Below, one piece after another: positions 7,898 through 16,251 of a stretch of DNA of 64,000 bases. Within the stretch, counting starts at the first letter, position 1. The number at the start of each line of letters is the position of its first letter. The notes under the pieces are model-generated. The model was not told the DNA's origin, did no database searches, and was given only the letters and a program-made list of their open reading frames with translations. The DNA lies in the NCBI GenBank assembly GCA_035468285.1, contig DATISY010000114.1, forward strand, positions 1 through 64,000. Reading direction: 5' to 3'. Source of the DNA: PALSA-555 sp035468285. GTDB lineage: Bacteria > Actinomycetota > Acidimicrobiia > IMCC26256 > PALSA-555. The position numbers and the translations under genes were made by a program.

Positions 7898-9274
7898 CTA
7901 GGCGAACTGCGGGAGCCAGCGTTTCGTGGCGACCAGCATCTCGTCCGTCATGGCCTGCACCGCGTCGTAGTCCAGCCGTCCCGCGAGGGGGTCGACGAGC
8001 ATCGCCTCGAAGACCCGTTCCCGGTCGCCGGTCAGCGCGGCGTCCACGGTGAGCTCCTGGGCGGTGCTGACCCGGCGGAGCGTGTCGGCGAGGACGGGCG
8101 GGACGTGCACCACGTCGCGGCCCCGCACCCCGGACCCGTCGACGACGCACATGCTCTCGACGACCGCGTCGTCGGTGACGTCGGCGACCTGGCCGTGGTT
8201 CGGGATGTTGAGGGGGAACCAACCGGGCAGGTTCTCGAGGAGGCACATCATCACCGGTGCGACCATCTCACCCGACGGCATGTCGTCGACCTCGGTCATG
8301 GCCAGCATCGCCTCGAAGTCCCGGATGTGTTTGGCCTGTCCCGCCTCGCGGTCCTCGATGGACGTGAGCGTGACACCCCACCGCTCCCCCCACCCGGACT
8401 CCTCGGTGAGGAATCCGGCGAAGAACTCGACGAGGTGACGGTCCCCCGCGCCGGGGAGGACGCCGAAACGGCGGAACAGCTCGAGCTTGACCCGGTTGGC
8501 GTGCAGGACGTCCCGCTTGGTCCAGTCGCCTCCGCCGGAGATCTTCTCCAGCTCGAGCGCGTCGGCGAACTCGTTCGAGATCGGCTCGTCGCCCCGCTCG
8601 GCCTCGTGGTCGAGCAGGTCGCGGAGCAGCGCGAGCCCGTCGTCGCCGGCGACGTCGAGCGCGGTGATGACCGGCAGGTGGTTGACCCCCGCGACGGTGG
8701 GGGTGATCTCGAGGAAGCTGCGGTCCAGCAGCAGGCTCAAGCTGAACTGCGCCATCGTGATCTCGTGACAGAGCCCGATCGTCTTGATGGATGACGCCTT
8801 CGTCACGGCACGGCAGATCGCGGTCATCGGGTTCGTCAGGTTCAGCATCCACGCGTCGGGGCAGAGCTCCTCCATGTCCCGCGCGATGGCGGTGAACACC
8901 GGGATGTTCCGCAGCGACCGGAGGATCCCACCGGGCCCGACCGTGTCGCCGACCGACTGGCGGACCCCGTACCGGGCGGGGATCTCGAGATCCTGGCGCA
9001 TCGATTCGAAGCCACCGGTGGAGATGTTCACCACGACGTAGTCGGCCCCCTCGAGCGCCTCCCGCCGATCGGTGGTCGCGCGGGCCGTGAGGCCGAGGCC
9101 GCGCAGCTCGGCGATGCGCTCCACGAGCGCGACCATCCTCGGCAGCGGCCCGGGATCGATGTCCTCGAGGACGATCTCCGCGTCGTGCAGGACGGGGGTG
9201 TTGGCGACGTCCACGAGGAGCTTCGGGACCCACTGGTAGCTCCCGCCCCCGATGATCGTGATGCGGGGTGCCAT
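7898..9274 (-). CDS. Glycoside hydrolase family 4 enzyme (NAD- and metal-dependent)
   Basis: The 458-residue protein starts with ITIIGGGSYQWVPKLL, the GH4 dinucleotide-binding fold. Residues 169-171 are Cys-His-Glu (GLCHEITM) and 198-199 Asn-His (AGVNHLPVI), the cysteine and histidine that bind the divalent metal. The CHE signature is associated with the alpha-glucosidase-like branch of GH4, as opposed to CHS (alpha-galactosidase) or CN-P (6-phospho-glycosidases). GH4 enzymes cleave by oxidation at C3, elimination and re-addition. The ATG overlaps the RidA stop (ATGA). It probably cleaves the glycoside brought in by the linked ABC importer. Confidence 0.9.
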   Translation of the reverse strand: MAPRITIIGGGSYQWVPKLLVDVANTPVLHDAEIVLEDIDPGPLPRMVALVERIAELRGLGLTARATTDRREALEGADYVVVNISTGGFESMRQDLEIPARYGVRQSVGDTVGPGGILRSLRNIPVFTAIARDMEELCPDAWMLNLTNPMTAICRAVTKASSIKTIGLCHEITMAQFSLSLLLDRSFLEITPTVAGVNHLPVITALDVAGDDGLALLRDLLDHEAERGDEPISNEFADALELEKISGGGDWTKRDVLHANRVKLELFRRFGVLPGAGDRHLVEFFAGFLTEESGWGERWGVTLTSIEDREAGQAKHIRDFEAMLAMTEVDDMPSGEMVAPVMMCLLENLPGWFPLNIPNHGQVADVTDDAVVESMCVVDGSGVRGRDVVHVPPVLADTLRRVSTAQELTVDAALTGDRERVFEAMLVDPLAGRLDYDAVQAMTDEMLVATKRWLPQFA

Positions 9275-9738
9275 CAGCGCTCCGCTCGCAGCGCGACCGT
9301 GACCTCGATCTCCACCGGCGCGCCGCGTGGCAGCGCGGCGACACCGATCGCGGAGCGGGAGTGCCGCCCGTGATCGCCGAACAGCCGCACCAGCAGGGCG
9401 CTGGCCCCGTCCGCCACCGCCGGTTGCTCCACGAAGTCGGCGACGCAGGCGATGAAGACCGTCACGGTGAGGACGCGCTCGATGACGTCGAGGGAGCCGA
9501 GCGCGGCGCGGAGCACCGAGACGGCGTTCTGCGCGCAGAGGTCGGCGCAGGCTGCACCGTCGGCGGTCGTGACGTCCCGGCCCAGCAGCCCCGTGACGAA
9601 CCGGCCGTCGGCGTCGCGGGGAAGGCAGCCCGAGGTCCGGGCGGTCCCTCGGTGCACCACGACGGCGTCCAACGGGTCGTGGGGCAGGAACGGGCCGGGC
9701 AGGCGCAGGCCGAGCTCCTCGAGGCGGGCGTCGAACAC
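9274..9738 (-). CDS. RidA/YjgF/UK114 family protein
   Basis: The 154-residue protein carries the RidA pattern: a mid-region TSGCLPRDADGRFVTGLLG, the helix CAQNAVSVLRAALGSLDVI, the strand VLTVTVFIA, and the C-terminal RSAIGVAALPRGAPVEIEV where the arginine contacts the substrate carboxylate. RidA proteins hydrolyse reactive enamines and imines. Next to a NagB-like deaminase and a GH4 enzyme, a role in clearing an imine released during amino-sugar breakdown is plausible but is inference. The start codon is GTG; the stop overlaps the GH4 start. Confidence 0.88.
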   Translation of the reverse strand: MFDARLEELGLRLPGPFLPHDPLDAVVVHRGTARTSGCLPRDADGRFVTGLLGRDVTTADGAACADLCAQNAVSVLRAALGSLDVIERVLTVTVFIACVADFVEQPAVADGASALLVRLFGDHGRHSRSAIGVAALPRGAPVEIEVTVALRAER

Positions 9739-9792
9739 GACCGAACCCTAATGGCCGTCGATCACCGTGCCGTCGGGCTCGCGCCGGTCGGG

Positions 9793-10488
9793 TCAGGGCG
9801 AGTCGAGCACCCACCGGACACCGCCCGCGACGTGGCAGAGGAACGCGGGGCTCTCCCACGCGGCCGGAAAGTGCCCGAGGCTGGTCGAGAACACTCGTCC
9901 CTCCCCTTCGCGGAAGCACCAGGAGAGCGGGAACCCGAACGGTGGCATCTTCGCTCCCGGCGCGTCGAGGTCGAGCTGGGCCGGCGGCACGCGTAGCAGG
10001 ACCTGCGCGTCGGCCCGCAAGTCGCGGAACTGGTACACCTCGTCGTGCCACGTCCAGGTGGCGCCGAGGTGCGCGGTCCCGGGATGGTCGGGCACGACGA
10101 CGTCGACGTCGACGGTCTGCGTCCACGGGTGCCCGTCGAACCGTGCGCCGACGAGCTGTCCGTAGTCCGGCCACCCGTAGCACGCATCGGTCGCGGAGTG
10201 GATCGCCGCGACGCCGAGCGACCCGGACCGGACCCGCCGGCTGATCGTCGCTCGCTGTGCGTCCGACCACGGGGTCTCCCCGATGGTGAACAGGGCGAGC
10301 ACCGTCGCTTCCTCGAGCGCGTTGTGGCCGAGCGTGCGGACGTCGGTCACGTGCTGCGGGTCGAGCCCGGCGAGCTCCGCGCACTGCCCCACCCCGACCG
10401 CCGCCTGGTCGAGCACCCCGTGGACCCCGGCGGGACCGTCGCCGTACGGCGCGACCTGGGTCACGAACAGCAGCGTGCCCGACGTCAT
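9793..10488 (-). CDS. ThuA-domain protein
   Basis: The 231-residue protein fits the ThuA (trehalose-utilisation) domain: FTIGETPWSDAQRATISRRV, the segment GVAAIHSATDACYGWPDYGQ with an invariant-looking His, the core ARFDGHPW, a WHDEVYQF strand, and a C-terminal GHFPAAWESPAFL. The domain has a glutamine-amidotransferase-like fold. In several bacteria ThuA proteins sit with sugar dehydrogenases, and some help convert keto-sugars. Here it lies between a hydrolase and a RidA gene in the same direction, with gaps of 54 and 123 bp, and is presumably part of the same pathway. Confidence 0.82.
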   Translation of the reverse strand: MTSGTLLFVTQVAPYGDGPAGVHGVLDQAAVGVGQCAELAGLDPQHVTDVRTLGHNALEEATVLALFTIGETPWSDAQRATISRRVRSGSLGVAAIHSATDACYGWPDYGQLVGARFDGHPWTQTVDVDVVVPDHPGTAHLGATWTWHDEVYQFRDLRADAQVLLRVPPAQLDLDAPGAKMPPFGFPLSWCFREGEGRVFSTSLGHFPAAWESPAFLCHVAGGVRWVLDSP

Positions 10489-10611
10489 GCGGGGTGCGGA
10501 CCGCCGCGGCCGGGGCGGGGCCCAGGCGTCGTGGTGGAGCGGGGCATCCCGATCGACCGCTTCGACGTCATGCTCGACACGCTCCCCGACGTCGGGTACC
10601 GGATGTCGACG

Positions 10612-11652
10612 CTACCGCGCCGTCGCCCCGGGCTGGAGCCACCGATCCAGGAACGCGTTCGGGGCCGCGCTCCGCCACTCGTGTTCGCCGTCGAAGACGT
10701 CGTGCTCCAGTCGTTCCCCCGCGTCCAGGTGCGCGTAGACGCGCTCGAGCTGCGCGACCGCCTGGTTCGCCGCGGCGAGGGGGAAGATCAGGTCGTCGGT
10801 GCCCGTCTGGACGAGGAGCGGGCGGGGGGCGATCAGCGCGCCGAGATCGACGTGCTCGAGCTGTCCGAGCATGCCCGGCAGGACCTGCGATCCGCACATG
10901 TTCCACGGCATCTTGTGCGCGTCGGCCCATGAGGAGAAGAACCCGCTCACCACCGCGGCGGCGACCCGCTCGTCCCATGCGGCGAGGAACAGCGTCATGG
11001 TCCCGCCGAGCGAGAGGCCGACCATCCCGACGCGCGCCGGATCGACCAACGGATGGTCGACGAGCACGTCGAGGCCGCGGGCAAGGTCCCAGAGGTTCTG
11101 GGTCAGGGGGCTGCGCCCGGCCATCGTGGCGTGCACCAGGTTGATGTCGCAGGCGTAGATCCCCGGCGGGTTCCAGTCGGCTCGCTCACCGAAGCAGCGG
11201 AGGTCGGGCGCGAGCACGACGTAGCCGCGCCGGGCCAGCTGATGCGCGTAGTCGCTGTTCGGTGCGTCCGTCTCCTCGAGTCCGACGGCCTGCGCCTTGC
11301 CGGGGCCGTGACCGTGGCAGGCCAGGATCGCCGGCCCCGGCGCCCGACGTTCATCCGGTACGAGGAGGTACGCGGGCGTCGACATCGTGTCCTCGGTGTC
11401 GAAGACGACCTTGTCGCGGCGGTAGCCGTCGCACTGCTCGTGTTCGAGGGTCTCGAAGTTGAGTGGTACCGGCTCGGGGAACGGGCCGAGGAGGCCGGTC
11501 AGGCGCTGCCGGCAGCGAGCTCGCCACTCGTCGAGCTTCACCAGGTCCTCGACCGGGATCGGATCGTCTGGCGCCGTCGCCGCGAGGCGCGTCATCCATT
11601 GGAACCAGGGGGAGAAGTTGCGGGGTCCCGTCGTCGCGTCCGCGGTGCTCAA
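10612..11652 (-). CDS. Alpha/beta hydrolase (acetyl-xylan-esterase-like)
   Basis: The 346-residue protein has the elbow GLSLGG with nucleophile Ser214, an oxyanion region CHGHGPGK, a likely acid at Asp286 or Asp287 in TGTDDLIFP, and His324 in DGEHEW. This gives a complete catalytic triad. Similar proteins deacylate carbohydrates or cleave related esters. The start is a TTG at 11652, supported by a strong GGAGGGGAG ribosome binding site 6 nt upstream. It is encoded after the substrate-binding protein of the importer and may remove an acyl group from the imported compound. Confidence 0.85.
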   Translation of the reverse strand: MSTADATTGPRNFSPWFQWMTRLAATAPDDPIPVEDLVKLDEWRARCRQRLTGLLGPFPEPVPLNFETLEHEQCDGYRRDKVVFDTEDTMSTPAYLLVPDERRAPGPAILACHGHGPGKAQAVGLEETDAPNSDYAHQLARRGYVVLAPDLRCFGERADWNPPGIYACDINLVHATMAGRSPLTQNLWDLARGLDVLVDHPLVDPARVGMVGLSLGGTMTLFLAAWDERVAAAVVSGFFSSWADAHKMPWNMCGSQVLPGMLGQLEHVDLGALIAPRPLLVQTGTDDLIFPLAAANQAVAQLERVYAHLDAGERLEHDVFDGEHEWRSAAPNAFLDRWLQPGATAR

Positions 11653-11790
11653 CCGGGCTCCCCTCCGGGCTCGGTGCCGCCGACCGAGCCTGCGTCGTCC
11701 TTCGCCCGGGCGGGCGCCGCGGGCATCACGTCGTCACCATCGACGGGCCGATCGGTAGCGAATTCGACCGGCCCGAGCGAACGAGGGCGG

Positions 11791-13380
11791 CTACCCGGGG
11801 ACGAGGGGCTGGAAGCCTTGCTCGCTCACCCAGCAGGTGCCTTGGGGCTGGCCGTTCGTCTTCAGCTTGCACTCAGAGGACGGCGGCACGTTGTTGTGGA
11901 TCCGGACCACCTGGTACTGCGTGGGTCCGTAGAACTTCGTCGGCCCGTACGTGAGGATCGGAGCCCAGGCACCGGGGTAGTCGGTGATCTTCGACATCGA
12001 CTGCACGAAGGTCCGCCGGTTCAGCTTCGGGCCGGCCATCGTGGCCGCCTGGGCGAACAGCTTGACGGCTTGGCACCAACCGGCGACGGGTCCTTGCTCC
12101 TCGATGTAGAAGGACTCGTTGCCGGGCGGGGTGTTCGGGTAGGCCTGGTGCCACGTGTCGAAGCAGCTGCGGACGCCGGGGTCGTACCCGCCTTGGTCCT
12201 GGGGTCGGGCGTCGTCGAAGCCGCCCAGGGTCAGGGTGGTGATGCCCTCCTGACCGTCGAGCGCCTTCTCGTACGGGACCGGGATGAGCCCGAGCGCCGA
12301 TTCGATGGACCCCTCGTACTCCGACAGCAGCAGCTTCGGGTAGTACGACTGCGCGGTCTCGGCTTGGAGCACCGGGAAGAACGCCGGGAACGGGACGAGC
12401 GGGATCACCGACTGCACCCCGTGGCTGCGCAGCCGCTGAATGACGAGCGGAGCCTGCGTCGTCGTGGTGGCGGTCTCCGACAGGCCCGCGGCCAAGGTCT
12501 CGACCACGGCGGTGATCCCGGCCTTGCGGAGATCGGGAAGCAGGTACTGCTTCAACGCGATCTGGTCGCTGGCGCGGTCCCCCGCGATGATCCCGAGCTT
12601 GCGGGTCCCGCCGATCAACCCGGCCGTCTTCCCCCACGACACGAGGGTCGCGAGGATCGCGGCCTGGTCGGTGCCGGTCCACCAGAGGTATGGCGACCCG
12701 GTCTTCGTCCAGTTCGTCACCGTGGTCCACTGGCTGAGCATCGGGGTCTTGCCCTCCTGGGTGACGCACAGCTGATCGGGTCCGGTCCAGGAGCCGACGC
12801 CGTCAACGACCGCGAACGCGGCGGGAGTGCCCTCGGTCCAGTCCTTGCACAGCGACCGCATGTTCGACGCGCTGCTCGGATCGAAGTTGGCGATGATGGC
12901 ATTGATCTTGCGGCCGTTGACACCGCCATGCGAGTTGATCTCGTTGACATAGAGGTTGATCGCCTTGGACTGCTCCGAGAACTCCACGTCGCCGGCGAAG
13001 CCGAGCTGACCGGACAGGCTCTTCAGGTTCACGACTGGGAACACGACGTTGATCGAGCTCGCTGTGACGCCCCGCGTGCTGGTACTTGCCTGGTCGACCG
13101 AGGTGCCGCCCGTTGAGCCGCCCGCGGTGGCGACGCCGGTGCGGTCCGCGATCAGCCGCACCGATCGTGCCGCGGTCCCGGAGAGCCCAGGGCCGGTACT
13201 AGTGCTGCTCGGCGCGCTGACGACGTAGGCCACGAGCCCCCCGACGGTGGCGAGCACGATCGCGGCGGTGCGGATCTGCATCGCCCGGGGGCGGCGACGG
13301 AACCGGCGCACGGAGCGGCGCAGCGCGGTCATCGGGTTCCGACGCGCCAGCGTGGACCTGATCTGCTCGACCTTGCTCAT
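11791..13380 (-). CDS. ABC transporter substrate-binding protein, branched-chain amino acid (LivJ) type
   Basis: This is a 529-residue protein from the ATG at 13380. A basic cytoplasmic stretch (RRSVRRFRRRPRAM) precedes one transmembrane anchor (AAIVLATVGGLVAYVV). There is no lipobox cysteine, so the protein appears anchored rather than lipidated. The outer part has the two-lobed type I binding fold, with VNEINSHGGVNGRKINAIIA and KLGIIAGDRASDQIALKQY. The gene lies 28 bp after the LivG-type ATPase gene in the same transcription unit. The ligand cannot be read from sequence; despite the family name it need not be an amino acid. Confidence 0.87.
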   Translation of the reverse strand: MSKVEQIRSTLARRNPMTALRRSVRRFRRRPRAMQIRTAAIVLATVGGLVAYVVSAPSSTSTGPGLSGTAARSVRLIADRTGVATAGGSTGGTSVDQASTSTRGVTASSINVVFPVVNLKSLSGQLGFAGDVEFSEQSKAINLYVNEINSHGGVNGRKINAIIANFDPSSASNMRSLCKDWTEGTPAAFAVVDGVGSWTGPDQLCVTQEGKTPMLSQWTTVTNWTKTGSPYLWWTGTDQAAILATLVSWGKTAGLIGGTRKLGIIAGDRASDQIALKQYLLPDLRKAGITAVVETLAAGLSETATTTTQAPLVIQRLRSHGVQSVIPLVPFPAFFPVLQAETAQSYYPKLLLSEYEGSIESALGLIPVPYEKALDGQEGITTLTLGGFDDARPQDQGGYDPGVRSCFDTWHQAYPNTPPGNESFYIEEQGPVAGWCQAVKLFAQAATMAGPKLNRRTFVQSMSKITDYPGAWAPILTYGPTKFYGPTQYQVVRIHNNVPPSSECKLKTNGQPQGTCWVSEQGFQPLVPG

Positions 13381-13408
13381 CGACTGTCCCCCATCGGTCG
13401 GTGCGGCC

Positions 13409-14245
13409 TCATTCTGCCTCGCTGCGGCTCGGTCCGGACACCAGCAGCGCCTCTTCGCTGGCACCGAGGTACGCGGCCAGTGCCCGCGGGTCGCGACTCA
13501 CGTCGTCGGGGGTCCCGGAGGAGACGACCTGGCCCGTCTCCATCACCACCACCTTCGAGCAGAGCTCGAACACGAGCGGCACGTCGTGCTCGACGAGCAC
13601 GATCGTGGTCTGCGTCACCTCGTGGAGCCGGCGGAGCAGGGGGATGAACGCCTCGGCCTCTCGCTGGGCGATCCCCGCGGTGGGCTCGTCCAACAGCAGC
13701 AGCCGAGGCTCGGCGAGCACGATCGAGGCCAGGTCGACGACCCGCCGGGTGCCCGTCGAGAGCTGCGAGGTCCGGTGGTCCCGGAACCGCCCGAGCCCGA
13801 ACGACGCGATGACCCGGTCGACCTTGGCCCGTTTCTCCCGCTCGGCGCGCCGGGCCCACGGCATCTGGAGCGTCGACGAGATCACGCCGACCGCACGACG
13901 GGCGTCTTCGCACAGCAGCAGCGTGTCCTCGACCGAGAGCTCGGGGAACAAGCGACAGTCCTGGAAGGACCGCACCATGCCGATACTGACGGCCTCCTCC
14001 GGGAGGTAGTCGCCAAGGTCCTCGTCGTCGACGCGCACCGACCCCGACGCCGGCGTGACGAGACCCGACACCGCATCGAGCAGGGTCGTCTTGCCGGACC
14101 CGTTCGGGCCGATCAGCCCGACGATCGCGCCGGGCTCGGCCGTCATGCTCACGTGGTCGACCGCTCGCACCCCACCAAACGACACGACCAGGTCCTGGAT
14201 CTCCAAGCGGGCGGGACCCGAGGCCAGCCCCGGAGGCGGGCTCAT
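13409..14245 (-). CDS. ABC transporter ATP-binding protein (LivG type)
   Basis: The 278-residue ATPase has Walker A GPNGSGKT, the Q-loop VRSFQDCRLFP, Walker B RLLLLDEPTAGI and the H-loop LVEHDV. Its signature motif reads LSTGTRR rather than LSGGQ, a divergence known in part of the LivG branch. It energises the importer together with the ATPase domain that is fused to an MFS protein upstream. Its ATG overlaps the stop of the LivHM permease gene (ATGA), which keeps stoichiometry coupled. Confidence 0.9.
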   Translation of the reverse strand: MSPPPGLASGPARLEIQDLVVSFGGVRAVDHVSMTAEPGAIVGLIGPNGSGKTTLLDAVSGLVTPASGSVRVDDEDLGDYLPEEAVSIGMVRSFQDCRLFPELSVEDTLLLCEDARRAVGVISSTLQMPWARRAEREKRAKVDRVIASFGLGRFRDHRTSQLSTGTRRVVDLASIVLAEPRLLLLDEPTAGIAQREAEAFIPLLRRLHEVTQTTIVLVEHDVPLVFELCSKVVVMETGQVVSSGTPDDVSRDPRALAAYLGASEEALLVSGPSRSEAE

Positions 14246-16245
14246 CCCAGGACCTCGTCGACGAGTGCCTCAGGATCGAGCGGCACCGCGTCGGCCGTCG
14301 CGATGGGCTCAGGCCCACCACCGGCCCCGGAGCGCAGGCGCGCCAAACCGGTCGTGACGAGGTCACCAATTCGATGCAGGATCTCGGCCAAGCCGCCCGG
14401 CAGATAGAGGATGAACGCCAGCAACCCGAACCCGCTCGTCACGAACTGAATCGTGGACGTCGTCCCGAAGATCGCGGGCAGCCCAACCAGGTAGAGCGCG
14501 CCGAGCAGCGCGCCGGGGACGGAGCCCAATCCGCCGATGACCACCATCGAGACGACGAGGATCGAAAACGATGCGTCGAACGTCCCCGTGTTGAAGCGCT
14601 CCGTCGCGAACGCGAGACAGACTCCGGCGTAACCGGCCATGAAGCCCGACAGCGCGAACGCGAGCAGCTTGGTGCGCACCACCGGTATCCCCATCGCGCC
14701 GGCGGCGATCTCGTTGTCACGCACCGCGACCAGTCGCCGAGCGATGCCCCGGTCCCGCCAGACCTTCACCATCAGAACGGACAGCACGAGGATCCCGACG
14801 GAGAACCACGCGAACGCCCGCTCCGACGCCAGACTCAAGCCGAACAGGCTCGGCCGGCCGATCAGCGTCGACTGGGGGTCGGGCAGGCCGGTGCAGAACT
14901 TCTTGTGCAGCAGCGGCGGCGTGAAGCACGGGGTCGCGAGCACCGATTCCTGCATGAACAACGCGAAGGCCAGCGTGCTCACCGCCAGGTAGAGGCCGCG
15001 GACCCGCAGCGCCGGCAACCCGACGAGGACCGCCACGACCGCCGTCACCACCCCGGCGAAGGGCAGCAGCAGCACCAGCGGCACGCTGCTGCCCAGGTGT
15101 GCCGCCATGATCGCCCCGACCGCGACGAGCGCGAACTGGCCCAACGACACCTGGCCCGCCCAGCCGGTCAGGACCGTCAACGACAGCGCGATCACCGCGT
15201 AGATACAGATCTGGGACAACAGGAACGAGCGGCCCGTGCTGATCACGAACGGCAACAGCACGACCACCACCACCGCCAGCGCGACACCCGACGCGCCGAC
15301 CCGCTCCCGGAACCGGTCAGCCCGCCGGCGCAGGTCGGCCGAACCCTGCATCCAGGTGGAGCGCTCCCCTGTCCGGGCCCCCAACCGCAACCTGGCGACC
15401 CGGACGAGCAGCACCGCGAGCAGCAGACTGAACAGGATCAACTCGACCGTCGCCGGGTTCGTGATGTTCCAGTTCAAGATCTCGACCACGATGCCGAGCC
15501 CGACCCCGGCCACGAACGCCGCCGTGAGGTTCACCATGGCGCCGATCAGGCCCGCGATCAGGGCCAACACGAGCAGGTCGGGACTCAGCACCTGGGTGAG
15601 GACGCTGGTCTGGCCGGGGGCGTTCAGGACGGCCGCGAACGCCGACAGGGCACCGGCCAGCGTCCACGCCACCGTGGAGGTTCGCCGCACCCAGACACCT
15701 GACAGGCGAGCCGAGTCGGCATTCTCCGACATGGCCCGCATGGCGAGACCCCACGGCGAGAACTTGATGAATGCCGCGACCGACAGCGCCACGATCGGGG
15801 CCACCATCAGGGTCAGCACCTGCCCTGGCGTGAACGTGAAGCTGTTGACGCTGAAGCTGAGGTGAATCGGGACGGGGAACGGTCGCGACAGGTTCTTCGG
15901 TCGCACGAAGGGCAGCGCGGTGAACAAGAACAGCACCTGGGAGAGCCCGATGGTGGCCACCATCACCAGCACCCGAGGACGGTCGAAGATCCGCCGCAGG
16001 ACCAGCTCGCACACCGCCCCGGTCGCCGCCGCGGCGCCCAAGGCGATCAGCAGCGCGGCCCAGTAGTTGAAGTGCAGGTCGGCGTGCAGCTTTGCGAGGA
16101 ACACCGCCGCGACGACGCCGAGCTGACCTTGCGCGAAGTTCAGGACCCGGTTGGTCCGGTAGATCAGGACGAGACCGAGGGCGAGCAGCCCGTAGTTCAG
16201 GCCGGTGATGACACCCTGGATGAGGACGAAGCTCGGGACCGACAC
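14242..16245 (-). CDS. Fused LivH-LivM ABC permease
   Basis: The 667-residue protein joins both permease subunits. The LivH half (about 1-290) starts SFVLIQGVITGLNYGLLALG and includes NFAQGQLGVVAAVF. The LivM half (about 310-630) has LSQICIYAVIALSLTVLTGW, AGQVSLGQFALVAVGAIMAA and a typical GGLGSVPGALLGALYLVGLP end. A charged cytoplasmic tail of about 40 residues follows. Single-chain LivHM proteins occur in actinobacteria. The GTG start lies 6 bp after the stop of the MFS-LivF gene. It forms the membrane channel of the importer. Confidence 0.92.
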   Translation of the reverse strand: MSVPSFVLIQGVITGLNYGLLALGLVLIYRTNRVLNFAQGQLGVVAAVFLAKLHADLHFNYWAALLIALGAAAATGAVCELVLRRIFDRPRVLVMVATIGLSQVLFLFTALPFVRPKNLSRPFPVPIHLSFSVNSFTFTPGQVLTLMVAPIVALSVAAFIKFSPWGLAMRAMSENADSARLSGVWVRRTSTVAWTLAGALSAFAAVLNAPGQTSVLTQVLSPDLLVLALIAGLIGAMVNLTAAFVAGVGLGIVVEILNWNITNPATVELILFSLLLAVLLVRVARLRLGARTGERSTWMQGSADLRRRADRFRERVGASGVALAVVVVVLLPFVISTGRSFLLSQICIYAVIALSLTVLTGWAGQVSLGQFALVAVGAIMAAHLGSSVPLVLLLPFAGVVTAVVAVLVGLPALRVRGLYLAVSTLAFALFMQESVLATPCFTPPLLHKKFCTGLPDPQSTLIGRPSLFGLSLASERAFAWFSVGILVLSVLMVKVWRDRGIARRLVAVRDNEIAAGAMGIPVVRTKLLAFALSGFMAGYAGVCLAFATERFNTGTFDASFSILVVSMVVIGGLGSVPGALLGALYLVGLPAIFGTTSTIQFVTSGFGLLAFILYLPGGLAEILHRIGDLVTTGLARLRSGAGGGPEPIATADAVPLDPEALVDEVLG

Positions 16246-16251
16246 CGTCCG

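Noticed and set aside
10489..10611. A possible small gene between the ThuA and hydrolase genes
   Set aside because: No frame has a start with a ribosome binding site or coding character beyond about 40 codons; treated as intergenic.
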